Shown piece by piece: positions 44,396 to 53,487 of a stretch of 64,000 nt of DNA. Made by a program: the position numbers and the translations under genes. The stretch is taken from contig CAJUGS010000008.1 in NCBI GenBank assembly GCA_910586305.1, positions 1 through 64,000 of the forward strand, read 5' to 3'. The notes beneath the pieces were generated by a model that worked only from the letters and a program-made list of their open reading frames with translations, made no database searches and had not been told where the DNA came from. Each line of letters starts with the position of its first letter. Position 1 is the stretch's first letter. Origin of the DNA: an uncultured Duncaniella sp. Its GTDB lineage: Bacteria; Bacteroidota; Bacteroidia; Bacteroidales; Muribaculaceae.

Positions 44396-46387
44396 TTACT
44401 TTTCTTTAGCCACAAATTTGCCGGTCCATCCGCCGTTGCGCGACAGCTTCATATTTACCCTGTCACCGCTCTTCACCGTGGCTGTCTTGCGACGATAGTC
44501 CATTGCCTGGCGTGGAGCATTTACACCGTCCTCATACCACTCGGCTTCATACACAGTGCCGGGAGCGAGGAAGTCAAGCGAAAAACTCTCTTCACGCCAT
44601 TTGCCACCGTCACCACGGATAGCAGCAAGCCACCAGTCATTGCCTTTGCGCTTGGCCACGACAAACACCTTGCCCGGTTCGGCAAGAAGCACACGGGTCT
44701 CATCCCACGTTTCGGGCACATCGGCTATAAACTGCGCACAGTCGGAATTGCGGTAATACATCGTGGGACTATCAGCCATCATCTGCAATCCGCTCTCAAA
44801 TGTGGTGAACAGAGCCATCTGATAGGCGCGTGTGCCTATCGATGACGAGTTTGGGCGGTTACATCCATACGATTCGGGCTGCATACTTATCATGGCGCCG
44901 GGAGTGTAGTCCATCGGTCCGACTGCATTGCGTATGAATGGCAACCACAGAGAATTATCGGGATTGGTGTATCCCATCTGCTCCATACCTCTCACACCTT
45001 CATATGAAATGACATTGGGATAGCGCACATCAAGCCCGGTGGGTTTGTGTGCTCCGTGGAAATCGACAAGCAGATGGTTCTCGGCGGCCTTGGCGGCTAC
45101 GCGCTCAAGATAATTGTTCATCCACTGGTCGGTACAGTCCATAAAGTCAATTTTGAGCCCCTTTATACCCCAGTCGGAGAGAGTCTCGAAGAGGTCGAAA
45201 TTCTGTTCGACTGCAAGCCATGTGAGCCAAAGGATAAGACCTACGTTCTTTTCCTTGCCATAGCGAATCAGCTCTTTCACATCCACACGCGGGTTGGGTG
45301 TATAGGGGTCGAGGGTATTTTTGGCCCAGCCTTCGTCGAGCACTATATATTCTATGCCGTGTTTGGCCGCGAAATCTATGAAATATTTATAGGTCTCGAG
45401 ATTGAAACCCGACTCGAAATCCACATCCGGACCATAGACCGATGCATCGTTCCACCATTCCCAGGCAGCCTTGCCAGGTTTAATCCAAGAGACATCACTG
45501 AGCTCACACGGATCGCTGAGCTGAACGGTGAGCGACTGTGTGGCTATATCTGCTGCATTCCCGAATGCCATATATCGCCAGGGGAAAGCGCGATTGCCAT
45601 TTGTGCGAGTGTGATAGGGAGCCAGCGCCTCGTGTTTATAATTGCGATCGCCGTCATAGTCTAATTTGAAAGGCACTGGAGGAAAAACAGAGTTGAAACC
45701 GGTGCCTGTTCCTTTGAGGTACATACCGGCATAGTCTCGGATATTACTCTCCGACACGAGAATACATTCACCTCCTGGAAGTTCGAAAAGAGTCGGAGTA
45801 TGGCTCATGAGGTCTGCCCCGTTCCAGTCTTTGAGAGGCTTGTGGGTATAGGGTTCCTCTTGTGATGTCTTCCACCCGTAGGGCTGTTCAAGATGAGCGA
45901 TAGTGCCCGAAGGAAGAGTGACATGGAAATCCTCACCCATTACATTTACAGAATCGGAAAGATGTGTCACAAAGCGATAAGCAATGCCGTTGTCATACAC
46001 ACGGAACTCAACATCGTATTTCCCGAGATTAAGTTTCACATCGGTATATCGGTCGCGTATTGTAGAGTATTTTACCGGTACTGTCGGCTCAATCACACGG
46101 TCGACCGACCTGGTTTTAAATCTCTTGACCTTGGGATTTACACCAAAATCATTATTCTCAAAACGCATGGCCACTGCAGCATTGACAGTCTGGCCGGCAG
46201 GTGTCACAACCGTGAAACGAAGCGAATCGGATGGCACTATATTCACCGATACTCTACCATCTGGCGAAGTCGCTTTATACGACTTAGGAGCAGCTGAAGC
46301 CGAAATAAAGTTCACTGCCAACATCAGAGCAGCCACCCTAAAAAACAGCACCTCTGAGAAACAGATTTTTTTGAGATACTTTAACAT
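44396..46387 (-). CDS. Glycoside hydrolase family 97, retaining type (alpha-galactosidase-like)
   Basis: 663 residues with a signal peptide (to about 32). An N-terminal beta-sandwich (about 35-300) precedes the barrel: YIVLDEGWAK, GLKIDFMDCTDQW and NVISYEGVRGMEQ. Asp414 in KIDFMD and Glu463 in SYEGVRG lie where the retaining GH97b enzymes have their nucleophile and acid/base. SusB-like inverting alpha-glucosidases lack that Asp. Alpha-galactosidase is therefore more likely than alpha-glucosidase, though other alpha-glycosides are possible. It would act in the periplasm on side chains. It has 348-nt and 378-nt gaps on its two sides, unlike the tight spacing elsewhere in the locus. Confidence 0.87.
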   Translation of the reverse strand: MLKYLKKICFSEVLFFRVAALMLAVNFISASAAPKSYKATSPDGRVSVNIVPSDSLRFTVVTPAGQTVNAAVAMRFENNDFGVNPKVKRFKTRSVDRVIEPTVPVKYSTIRDRYTDVKLNLGKYDVEFRVYDNGIAYRFVTHLSDSVNVMGEDFHVTLPSGTIAHLEQPYGWKTSQEEPYTHKPLKDWNGADLMSHTPTLFELPGGECILVSESNIRDYAGMYLKGTGTGFNSVFPPVPFKLDYDGDRNYKHEALAPYHTRTNGNRAFPWRYMAFGNAADIATQSLTVQLSDPCELSDVSWIKPGKAAWEWWNDASVYGPDVDFESGFNLETYKYFIDFAAKHGIEYIVLDEGWAKNTLDPYTPNPRVDVKELIRYGKEKNVGLILWLTWLAVEQNFDLFETLSDWGIKGLKIDFMDCTDQWMNNYLERVAAKAAENHLLVDFHGAHKPTGLDVRYPNVISYEGVRGMEQMGYTNPDNSLWLPFIRNAVGPMDYTPGAMISMQPESYGCNRPNSSSIGTRAYQMALFTTFESGLQMMADSPTMYYRNSDCAQFIADVPETWDETRVLLAEPGKVFVVAKRKGNDWWLAAIRGDGGKWREESFSLDFLAPGTVYEAEWYEDGVNAPRQAMDYRRKTATVKSGDRVNMKLSRNGGWTGKFVAKEK

Positions 46388-46736
46388 TGAAGAAAATATG
46401 AATGATTTTTAGTACATGACAACAGATATCGTTCCCGGACAAATCATCGAAATCCATTATAAATTGATAATCTCTGAAGAAAACCTTGATTGCTTTTCCC
46501 TTAAATAACGACAAATCCCCGAGCCTGCATCAAAATAAAATATATTAAGCAAGAGCCGTTCTGACTTGGCTTGAAATTACTCTTAACCGTATTTAATTGA
46601 ACGCCTTTTTCCACACACTATGCATTGTATGACACAAAAATACGTCAGCGATGCCCTGAATATACTTCTCAATTAAACTGCATCCCGAAAGTTCCGTATA
46701 TCACCCTCGGGATGCAATTCAGCTATTATCAAAAAA
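46388..46736 (-). other. Intergenic gap between GH29 and GH97 with a hairpin
   Basis: No ORF is supported. Just after the GH29 stop, TGCATCCCGA (46679-46688) pairs with TCGGGATGCA (46707-46716), a perfect 10-bp stem around an 18-nt loop. On the minus strand it is followed only by GTTTAATT, a weak U tract. TATTTTTG (46642-46635, minus) matches a -7 box but is about 250 nt from the GH97 start. The gap suggests that GH42-GH2-GH29 end here and GH97 can be read separately. Confidence 0.5.
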
Positions 46737-48341
46737 CTACTTAATTTTCAGAACAAGTGATATTTCGCTCGGTTTTTTACCCTTGGGAAGACTTACTTCG
46801 AGACCTCCGGCCGTCTGACTGAAACGCACTTTGCCGGCTCCGAGAAGCTCTACTTTTTTCACATTGCGGCTAAATGTAGAATTGCCTTTTGCAAGAGACT
46901 TTATAAGTACCTTGCCGTCGGAAGGCCACTCGAAGACATGGGCATAGAGAATGCCGTCTTTTTGGACAAAACGCATATCGGCCGATGTATATGGCTCCGT
47001 CTTTCCCTCGTTGAAACCGGGGCCGTCGAGAGGAATGTCAACCTCGGTCGAAGGGCCCTCGCCGAAAACAGCGCACGGACGTGTGCCGAAAATACTCTCC
47101 TTATTGATATCCATCCATGTGGCAATATCCTCGAGAATCTTCTCCTCCTTATCGTCGATGGTGCCGTCACCCTTGACAGGAACACTGAGAAGCATATTGC
47201 CGTTCTTGCTCACAATGTCAATGAGCATATGGATAACCGTCCTGGCCGATTTATACCAGTTGTCGCGGTAGGGAGAGATGTCATAGTGCCAACTTCCGAG
47301 ACAGGTACAAGTCTGCCATGCCTTAGGCTGTGCCTGCGAAGGTACGCCCTTCTCTACATCCCAGACAATAGCCTCCTTGTGGAGTGGCTGGAGCTGCTTG
47401 CCGAACACAACGGCCGAAAGTTTCCCGTCGTTAAGACGGAGATTGCGATTGTAGTAGTGGGCCACCACGTCAAGACCTGTATTGTCTATAGGCCAGAATG
47501 GAAGGACACTGTCATCGAAATATACCAGGTCGGGGTTGTAGCGGTTGATCATATCGACCGTGCGGTTGAAGAAATTGTCATAATATTCACTTGTGGGTCG
47601 TGACACTCCCTCCTCCCAATTCCATTTTAGGCCACAGGCCGAATGGTTCTGCACATAGAGTTCCTGTGGATCATATCCTTCCCACCATTTTCCCTTACCG
47701 TCTTCCTTGGTCAGAACCCGGGCATCATAGGAAACTCCGGCTTTCGGGCCTGTCTTGTCGGCTCCTTGGGCAGTCTCATACCATGTCCAGGCATGGGAGG
47801 AATGGATGCTGACACCGAAAGGAAGTCCATGTCGGCGTGCAGCCTTCTCCCATTCGGCAAGAATGTCGCGCTTTGGCCCCATATTGACCGAATTCCACGG
47901 CTGATACTTGCTGTCCCAGAGGTCCATATTGTCATGATGGTTGCCCATGGCGAAGAAGTATTGCGCACCCACTCTCTTATAAAGAGCCACAAGCTTATCC
48001 GGATCCCACTTGGGAGCCTTCCACTCGTTGATTACATCAAGGAAACCAAACTCCGAGGGATGGCCGTACTTTTCAAGATGAGCCTTGTAGGCATGGCTTC
48101 CCTCTTCATACATACCGCGGGCATACCAGTCGCCCGACTCGGGCTGGCACTGCGGACCCCAGTGAGCCCATATACCGAATTTGGCATCGCGGAACCATTC
48201 GGGAGTTTCATATTGCGAAAGCGACTCCCATGTGGGAACGAATTTACCCTGTTCGGCAGGCTCACGTCCGGATGCGGGAGCTGTCGATACTGTCAGAGCG
48301 ACAAGAGTCAAGGCAAGATTTCGAGAAATGGATTTTGACAT
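46737..48341 (-). CDS. Glycoside hydrolase family 29 alpha-L-fucosidase
   Basis: 534 residues with a signal peptide (to about 24). The barrel has FRDAKFGIWAHWGPQC, YFFAMGNHHDNMDLWDSKYQ and NPDLVYFDDSVLPFW, with nucleophile Asp276 in YFDD. DIVSKNGNMLLSVPVKGDG is another clear family segment. A C-terminal beta domain (about 420-534) completes it. The enzyme removes alpha-L-fucose with retention. HHDN differs slightly from the HHDG of many relatives. In this locus it would act on fucosyl-galactosyl side chains in the periplasm. Confidence 0.92.
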   Translation of the reverse strand: MSKSISRNLALTLVALTVSTAPASGREPAEQGKFVPTWESLSQYETPEWFRDAKFGIWAHWGPQCQPESGDWYARGMYEEGSHAYKAHLEKYGHPSEFGFLDVINEWKAPKWDPDKLVALYKRVGAQYFFAMGNHHDNMDLWDSKYQPWNSVNMGPKRDILAEWEKAARRHGLPFGVSIHSSHAWTWYETAQGADKTGPKAGVSYDARVLTKEDGKGKWWEGYDPQELYVQNHSACGLKWNWEEGVSRPTSEYYDNFFNRTVDMINRYNPDLVYFDDSVLPFWPIDNTGLDVVAHYYNRNLRLNDGKLSAVVFGKQLQPLHKEAIVWDVEKGVPSQAQPKAWQTCTCLGSWHYDISPYRDNWYKSARTVIHMLIDIVSKNGNMLLSVPVKGDGTIDDKEEKILEDIATWMDINKESIFGTRPCAVFGEGPSTEVDIPLDGPGFNEGKTEPYTSADMRFVQKDGILYAHVFEWPSDGKVLIKSLAKGNSTFSRNVKKVELLGAGKVRFSQTAGGLEVSLPKGKKPSEISLVLKIK

Positions 48342-48371
48342 AATGTTTAGTTTTTTATGAGATTCGAGGTA

Positions 48372-51134
48372 CTACAATATCAGAGTTATACTTCCCTTGA
48401 CAGGACTGTAGTTAAGCTGCATATTCTTGCACCCTGAGGGCCCGAGTTTGTCGGGACTCTGGAACTTGGTGCCTATTGCAGGAATGGCGTGCATGAACCC
48501 GAAAGCCGTGGATGGAAGCGGAGGCACAGTGTGACCGCTTCCGGCATATACCGGAGCATCGGGGCGCAACATACGGAAAAACAGTCCCGGGGAGGAGGGC
48601 ACAAGAGTGATATCTCCCTCAGATGTCTTCACGGTGACCGCGCGACAGTCGGAATGACATCCCTTGAACTCGGGATAGAGCCACGACTCGCCCGTGACGG
48701 TGGAGTTGTACTCCTTGAAATGCCGTCCGAACTTCACCCCGTCAAGACGATTCTTCCACACTCTGTAAGGGCCGTCACCCACCCATTCCATGGCAAGAAT
48801 CCTGTCATGCGGATAATCAAAGCTTATACCGATACAGTCAACCTCCCCTGACACGGGGAAACTGTAGTCAATCCGAGGAGCTCCTCCGGGAGCAAACACC
48901 CATTTAATCCACTGGGGTTCGTCGAAATGCGGCTCCACCACCACACAATCGCCATCAAGATAAAAAGATAAAGACGTAAACGTATTGGCCGAAGTATCGA
49001 CTGATGGAAATCCACTGAGCGAAATATGGCCCGAAGGTGTGTCGATTCCGGTCAGACACCCTGTGGACTTGCTGAAGATATATTTCCGTCCGTCCTGACT
49101 GACAGCGAGAAGGCTGTCGGTCTCAGCGAGTTCTGGACTACCCGCTCCGGCTACCGACGACAAGCGTCGATACAGACATTCATTGCCAAGAGGCCGTGTA
49201 CAGGTATACACCTCACGGCCGTGTGGATCGGTGACAGAAACAGACAGTACATCGTGTCTCGCCCATCCTTCGGGAAGCACAAAAGACACCTCCCTGCGCT
49301 CTCCCGGAAGAATATGCGGGGACTGAAGCGTTCCGGAAGAGACAACCGACTGCACAAAACCACCTTTTCTGTCACCGTCACGCAAAATATCGTAAAGCGT
49401 ATAGCTGAACACACATTCCGCAAGGTCGGTGAACATATAGTCATTCTCGATTCTCACCCTCAGCTCACTGCCAGGCGAGAAAAAGCGGTCGACTATGCGC
49501 ACCGGCGACCAGATGTCGCGGACAGCGTAAAAACTACCCTCCTTCTCACGATAGGGTCCCAACAGACCGTCGGGCGCCGCATCACCCTTGCAGTCTATAC
49601 TGTCATTGAGGTCTGAGCGAACGAGCCCCTCATCGATCAGAGCCCATATAAATCCGCCAGCAGGGGCACGGTGGCGCATCATGACATCCCAGAAATCACG
49701 GAGCGAGGCCGCCGCGCCACCGTCGAAGACACCGTGCATGAATTCGGTGGGGAAGTAGACATCCCGGTCGTAAATCGAGGAATTGACCACATAATTATAG
49801 TCTGGATAATGCTTTGTATCTGTGCCGCGGAAACGCTCCCAGGGGTGCATTACGAACCTGTGTTGCAAATCATAGAGAGGGTAATCGTCGTCGACATCAG
49901 TGTTCCAGCCGCCTTCGTTTCCGTTGGCCCACATCACCACCGATGGATGATTGCGATCGCGTTCCACAACCTCTCTCACCAGTTTCCGTGCCGGAGCTGT
50001 GTCAAGTTTCTTCTGCCACGAACACAATTCGTCAATGACCAGAAGGCCTATTGAATCACATATTTCAAGAAACTCCTTGTCGGGAGGATAGTGGGCCATT
50101 CTCACTGCGTTCATATTCATATCCTTGATAAGCATGGCATCGGCAAGAGAAATCTCTCTTGACAGTGTGCGACCGCTCTCCGGCCAGAAACAATGACGGT
50201 TGACACCCTTGAAAATGATGCGACGGCCATTGAGATAAAAGCCGTCGGCCGGCCTAAACTCGACTGTGCGGAAACCGATACGCTCATCCACACTGTGTAT
50301 CACCTGTCCGCGGTCGACCAATCTGGCTACAAGGCGATATAGCGACGGACGCTCCTGACTCCATGTCCTGACACCGTTGACAATCGTGCGTATCGTATCG
50401 CCGGCGGGCGCTGTGGCGGTAGCGAGAATAGTGTCGCCTGAGAGAGTCTCGACACTTACAGTCACCTCTCCCCCACTTCCATCTGACAACATCGGCAACA
50501 CGGAGAGAGCCCCGTCGGCCCGGGCGTCAACAGCAAGAGAACGGATATGCCTCATCGGCTTGATTTCAAGATACACCGGACGATAGATACCTCCGAACAA
50601 CCAGAAGTCGGTCTGTCGCTCGGCTCGGTAGACCGAGCTGTCGGCAGGACATTTTCTCACCTTGACCTCCAGAAGGTTTTCCTTGCCATAGCACAGACGG
50701 TCGGTGATATCATATGAGAAACGGTAGAAACCGCCTTCGTGCTTCGGACCGGCACTACTACCGTTGACCGAAACCTCGGTATCGGTCATGGAACCTTCGA
50801 ACACTATGCTCACAGAGCAACCCTTCCAGGTTCCAGGGACAACAAACCGGTGACGGTAGTAACCGGTCTCGTCAGATCCGTAAGGCTCCTCCCATCCATA
50901 ATAATACGTTCCGAATCCCTGTGTCTCCCAGCACGACGGGACTTTGATACGTGTCCATTTACCACTGTTGCGGCCCGAGCTGCACATGAAGTCCCACTCC
51001 ACGGAACTATCCTTGTCGATTCCCGACAAGTAATGGCGCACGGTGCCGGGCCACGCCGGGTGGCCGGCCATAGCCCGGACCGCGCACAACAGACATAATA
51101 TAATGACAAAAGCTGAGGTTGTCTCTCGTTTCAT
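48372..51134 (-). CDS. Glycoside hydrolase family 2, beta-galactosidase-like
   Basis: 920 residues with a signal peptide (to about 23). A jelly-roll sugar-binding domain (about 25-205), an Ig-like domain, then the barrel: FKGVNRHCFWPESGR, MNAVRMAHYPPDKEFLEICD, MWANGNEGGWN (acid/base Glu407) and FPTEFMHGVFDGG (nucleophile Glu464). C-terminal beta domains include a short Bgal-small-like part. Sequence features are closest to beta-galactosidases, but beta-glucuronidase or beta-mannosidase cannot be excluded. It lies 30 nt upstream of GH29 and 4 nt downstream of GH42. Confidence 0.88.
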   Translation of the reverse strand: MKRETTSAFVIILCLLCAVRAMAGHPAWPGTVRHYLSGIDKDSSVEWDFMCSSGRNSGKWTRIKVPSCWETQGFGTYYYGWEEPYGSDETGYYRHRFVVPGTWKGCSVSIVFEGSMTDTEVSVNGSSAGPKHEGGFYRFSYDITDRLCYGKENLLEVKVRKCPADSSVYRAERQTDFWLFGGIYRPVYLEIKPMRHIRSLAVDARADGALSVLPMLSDGSGGEVTVSVETLSGDTILATATAPAGDTIRTIVNGVRTWSQERPSLYRLVARLVDRGQVIHSVDERIGFRTVEFRPADGFYLNGRRIIFKGVNRHCFWPESGRTLSREISLADAMLIKDMNMNAVRMAHYPPDKEFLEICDSIGLLVIDELCSWQKKLDTAPARKLVREVVERDRNHPSVVMWANGNEGGWNTDVDDDYPLYDLQHRFVMHPWERFRGTDTKHYPDYNYVVNSSIYDRDVYFPTEFMHGVFDGGAAASLRDFWDVMMRHRAPAGGFIWALIDEGLVRSDLNDSIDCKGDAAPDGLLGPYREKEGSFYAVRDIWSPVRIVDRFFSPGSELRVRIENDYMFTDLAECVFSYTLYDILRDGDRKGGFVQSVVSSGTLQSPHILPGERREVSFVLPEGWARHDVLSVSVTDPHGREVYTCTRPLGNECLYRRLSSVAGAGSPELAETDSLLAVSQDGRKYIFSKSTGCLTGIDTPSGHISLSGFPSVDTSANTFTSLSFYLDGDCVVVEPHFDEPQWIKWVFAPGGAPRIDYSFPVSGEVDCIGISFDYPHDRILAMEWVGDGPYRVWKNRLDGVKFGRHFKEYNSTVTGESWLYPEFKGCHSDCRAVTVKTSEGDITLVPSSPGLFFRMLRPDAPVYAGSGHTVPPLPSTAFGFMHAIPAIGTKFQSPDKLGPSGCKNMQLNYSPVKGSITLIL

Positions 51135-51138
51135 GCTC

Positions 51139-53211
51139 TCAGTTTTTTAATATAGCCACATCCCAGGGGCCGAGGACAATAGAATCGCCCTCGGCAACAT
51201 TTTTGCCTAAGAGGAGCTCGACTGCCGCCTGACCGTTGTAGTGCACAGTGACCGAGGAACCGCTGTAATTGAATATATACTCTATCTGTCTGCCATCTCC
51301 ATTCAAGCCACGCCTTCTGATTACAGGAAATGTATATTCGCTGTCAGTAATCAGCCCCTTGTCGACAGCCGCGATACGAACCACGCGATCCATCAACGCC
51401 TGTGACGGATAAGTGCCGATATAGTAGAGCTTTCCCTTGCCATAGTTATTGACCGTCACAGCCGGCCACTGCCCGAAGAATGGATGATCGGCATAGGCAA
51501 GAGGAGTAGCGGTCTCGGGAATGAGAAACTCATACCATGTCCCTATACTGTTGGAAGCGTCGAGTCCCAAGGCATTGTCACTGCGCAGTTTCATGGACGG
51601 GATGGAGGAATACTCCTGATAGTAGAATCCGCAGGCTTTGCGGAGGGGACCTGGAGCGCAGACGGGACGGACAGCGGAATGCTCATTGCAATAACCGCTC
51701 TTGTGCATCATCACCACAGTGCCACCTTCGGCCACAAACCGGTCAATCGCGGCGAGAAGAGCGTCGTCGGCCACATAGAGTGGCGGAATCACAAGCATAG
51801 AGTAACCGCTGAAGTCACGACGAGAGTCACATGGGACGATGTCGGTCTCTATATTCTGAGTGTAAAGAGCACGGTGGGCAAGATGCACCGGATAATTTAC
51901 ATCGGTGGGATAACCTCCCCCATGGGCATGAGGCATGAAACCGAGAGCATGGTGCGAATCGTGACTATAGAGTATAGCCACACGGTTTTCCTTGCTCAGA
52001 TTGACTATATCCTTTCCTATACGGGCTATCTCGGAGGCCGTGCGCTGAAACTCACGATACACTCGGTTTGGCTCGAGATCATGGCCAAGCACCCCGCGCC
52101 AATAGGTCTCCTGGCCATAATGGAGTGTCGACCAATGCCAATACTCCACCATATTAGCGCCCGACGCATAGTGGGAATAGACATTCTGCCTCAGCTGGTT
52201 GTCATAGGGCGGATACTGTCCTTTGGCATCCCAGCCAGTACCCTGAGCATTTGTCTCGGTAATGAGATAATTGTTTCCGGCCACCGTGCGCATGAAATCT
52301 CCCGCATAAGCTATGAGCTGGCCGTCCTGGCCGTCCTGCACCCCGTGATAGACATTTATGGCCGGATAGGTCATCTGCCTGAACGACTCCACCTGGTCAA
52401 CGTTGTGAAACGCAGGCATGAAGCAATGTGTGACAAATTGGTCGGGGCGGCGATACTCGTTGACAATATCACACTGCCAGTTGAGAAACTCGGCTATACG
52501 ACGACGGTTGTAACGCTCCCACTCATTCTTATAGGATGGATTTGTGACCCCGTCGCGCTCATAGAACTCCTCCCATGTATTGATATTCATGCCCCAATAG
52601 TTCATGCCCCACTCTCGGGTGAGGACCGAAAGATCGCCACCGAACTTATCCTTTATATAGTTGCGGAAGCCTATGAAATAGTCACGGTTATTGACTCCGC
52701 GCGCCTCCAGCTCATTGTCCACCTGGTAGCCTATGACCGCCGGATGCGAAGCATAGCGTTCAAGCATCTTGCGTATGATGCGCTCACTGTAGAAAAGATA
52801 TGTTGGGTTGGTGAAATCCATATTCTGGCGTATGCCATAGTGAGACTTCTCTCCGTTGAACTTTTCGGAAAGCACTTCGGGATGCCTGTGGGCCATCCAT
52901 GCCGGAATAGAATAGGTGGGAGTGCCGAGAATCACCTTGATTCCGGCAGCGTGAAATTTGTCGAGAATTCTGTCCATCCACGCAAATTCAAACTTCCCCT
53001 CTTGTGGCTCAAACAGTCCCCACGCCGACTCACCCACTCTCACCACAGTGAGACCGGCCTCCTTCATCATTGCAATATCCTTGTCAAGGCGTTCAGAAGG
53101 CATATATTCATGATAATAGGCCGCACCGTAGAGAGGTGTCTCGAAGTGGTAGTCGGCACTTGCTGACAGAGAGGCCGACAGAGAGAGCAGACCGACAATT
53201 AGCTTTTTCAT
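51139..53211 (-). CDS. Glycoside hydrolase family 42 beta-galactosidase, secreted
   Basis: 690 residues from the ATG at 53211, which directly precedes a signal peptide (MKKLIVGLLSLSASLSASA); an ATG four codons upstream is also open. The barrel has YYHEYMPSERLDKDIAMMKE, VIGYQVDNELEA (acid/base Glu167) and YLITETNAQGTGW (nucleophile Glu319). A trimerisation-like domain and a C-terminal beta domain follow. GH42 enzymes cut terminal beta-galactose. It is the first gene of the leftward transcript and has its own candidate promoter, divergent from the regulator gene. Confidence 0.92.
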   Translation of the reverse strand: MKKLIVGLLSLSASLSASADYHFETPLYGAAYYHEYMPSERLDKDIAMMKEAGLTVVRVGESAWGLFEPQEGKFEFAWMDRILDKFHAAGIKVILGTPTYSIPAWMAHRHPEVLSEKFNGEKSHYGIRQNMDFTNPTYLFYSERIIRKMLERYASHPAVIGYQVDNELEARGVNNRDYFIGFRNYIKDKFGGDLSVLTREWGMNYWGMNINTWEEFYERDGVTNPSYKNEWERYNRRRIAEFLNWQCDIVNEYRRPDQFVTHCFMPAFHNVDQVESFRQMTYPAINVYHGVQDGQDGQLIAYAGDFMRTVAGNNYLITETNAQGTGWDAKGQYPPYDNQLRQNVYSHYASGANMVEYWHWSTLHYGQETYWRGVLGHDLEPNRVYREFQRTASEIARIGKDIVNLSKENRVAILYSHDSHHALGFMPHAHGGGYPTDVNYPVHLAHRALYTQNIETDIVPCDSRRDFSGYSMLVIPPLYVADDALLAAIDRFVAEGGTVVMMHKSGYCNEHSAVRPVCAPGPLRKACGFYYQEYSSIPSMKLRSDNALGLDASNSIGTWYEFLIPETATPLAYADHPFFGQWPAVTVNNYGKGKLYYIGTYPSQALMDRVVRIAAVDKGLITDSEYTFPVIRRRGLNGDGRQIEYIFNYSGSSVTVHYNGQAAVELLLGKNVAEGDSIVLGPWDVAILKN

Positions 53212-53250
53212 ATCTTTTTCCATTTACATTTCATGGTTATTTCACAACTA

Positions 53251-53258
53251 CAAAAATA
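53251..53258 (-). promoter_or_regulatory. Candidate -7 box of GH42-GH2-GH29
   Basis: TATTTTTG on the minus strand, 27-39 nt before the GH42 start depending on the ATG. No -33 match at the expected spacing. It shares the 276-nt divergent region with the regulator promoter. Confidence 0.5.
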
Positions 53259-53459
53259 CACATTTAACGTACTCGCCAACGCTACCATATAATATAAAAG
53301 GCCACACACATTGGACACCGCTACATCAACAAATGTTTCAAAAAAAATATACCATTGTTAACTGCACCTCGCATAACTCTGATAATCAAGCGCATACCCA
53401 CCCTGCGGTTTATCCCGATTAATCTACCCCGATGTGGCCTATCGCAAAGTTTTTTTCAG

Positions 53460-53467
53460 TAACTTTG
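53460..53467 (+). promoter_or_regulatory. Candidate -7 box of the hybrid regulator gene
   Basis: TAACTTTG, 20 nt before the ATG at 53488. No -33 TTTG at the expected spacing. It shows that the in-frame GTG at 53434, upstream of this box, is not the start. Confidence 0.6.
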
Positions 53468-53487
53468 TCTTAATAAACCAGTCATCC

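Noticed and set aside
51484..53166. Long plus-strand ORF (560 codons) opposite GH42
   Set aside because: Fully antisense to a well-supported enzyme gene with both catalytic Glu visible; no domain in the shadow.
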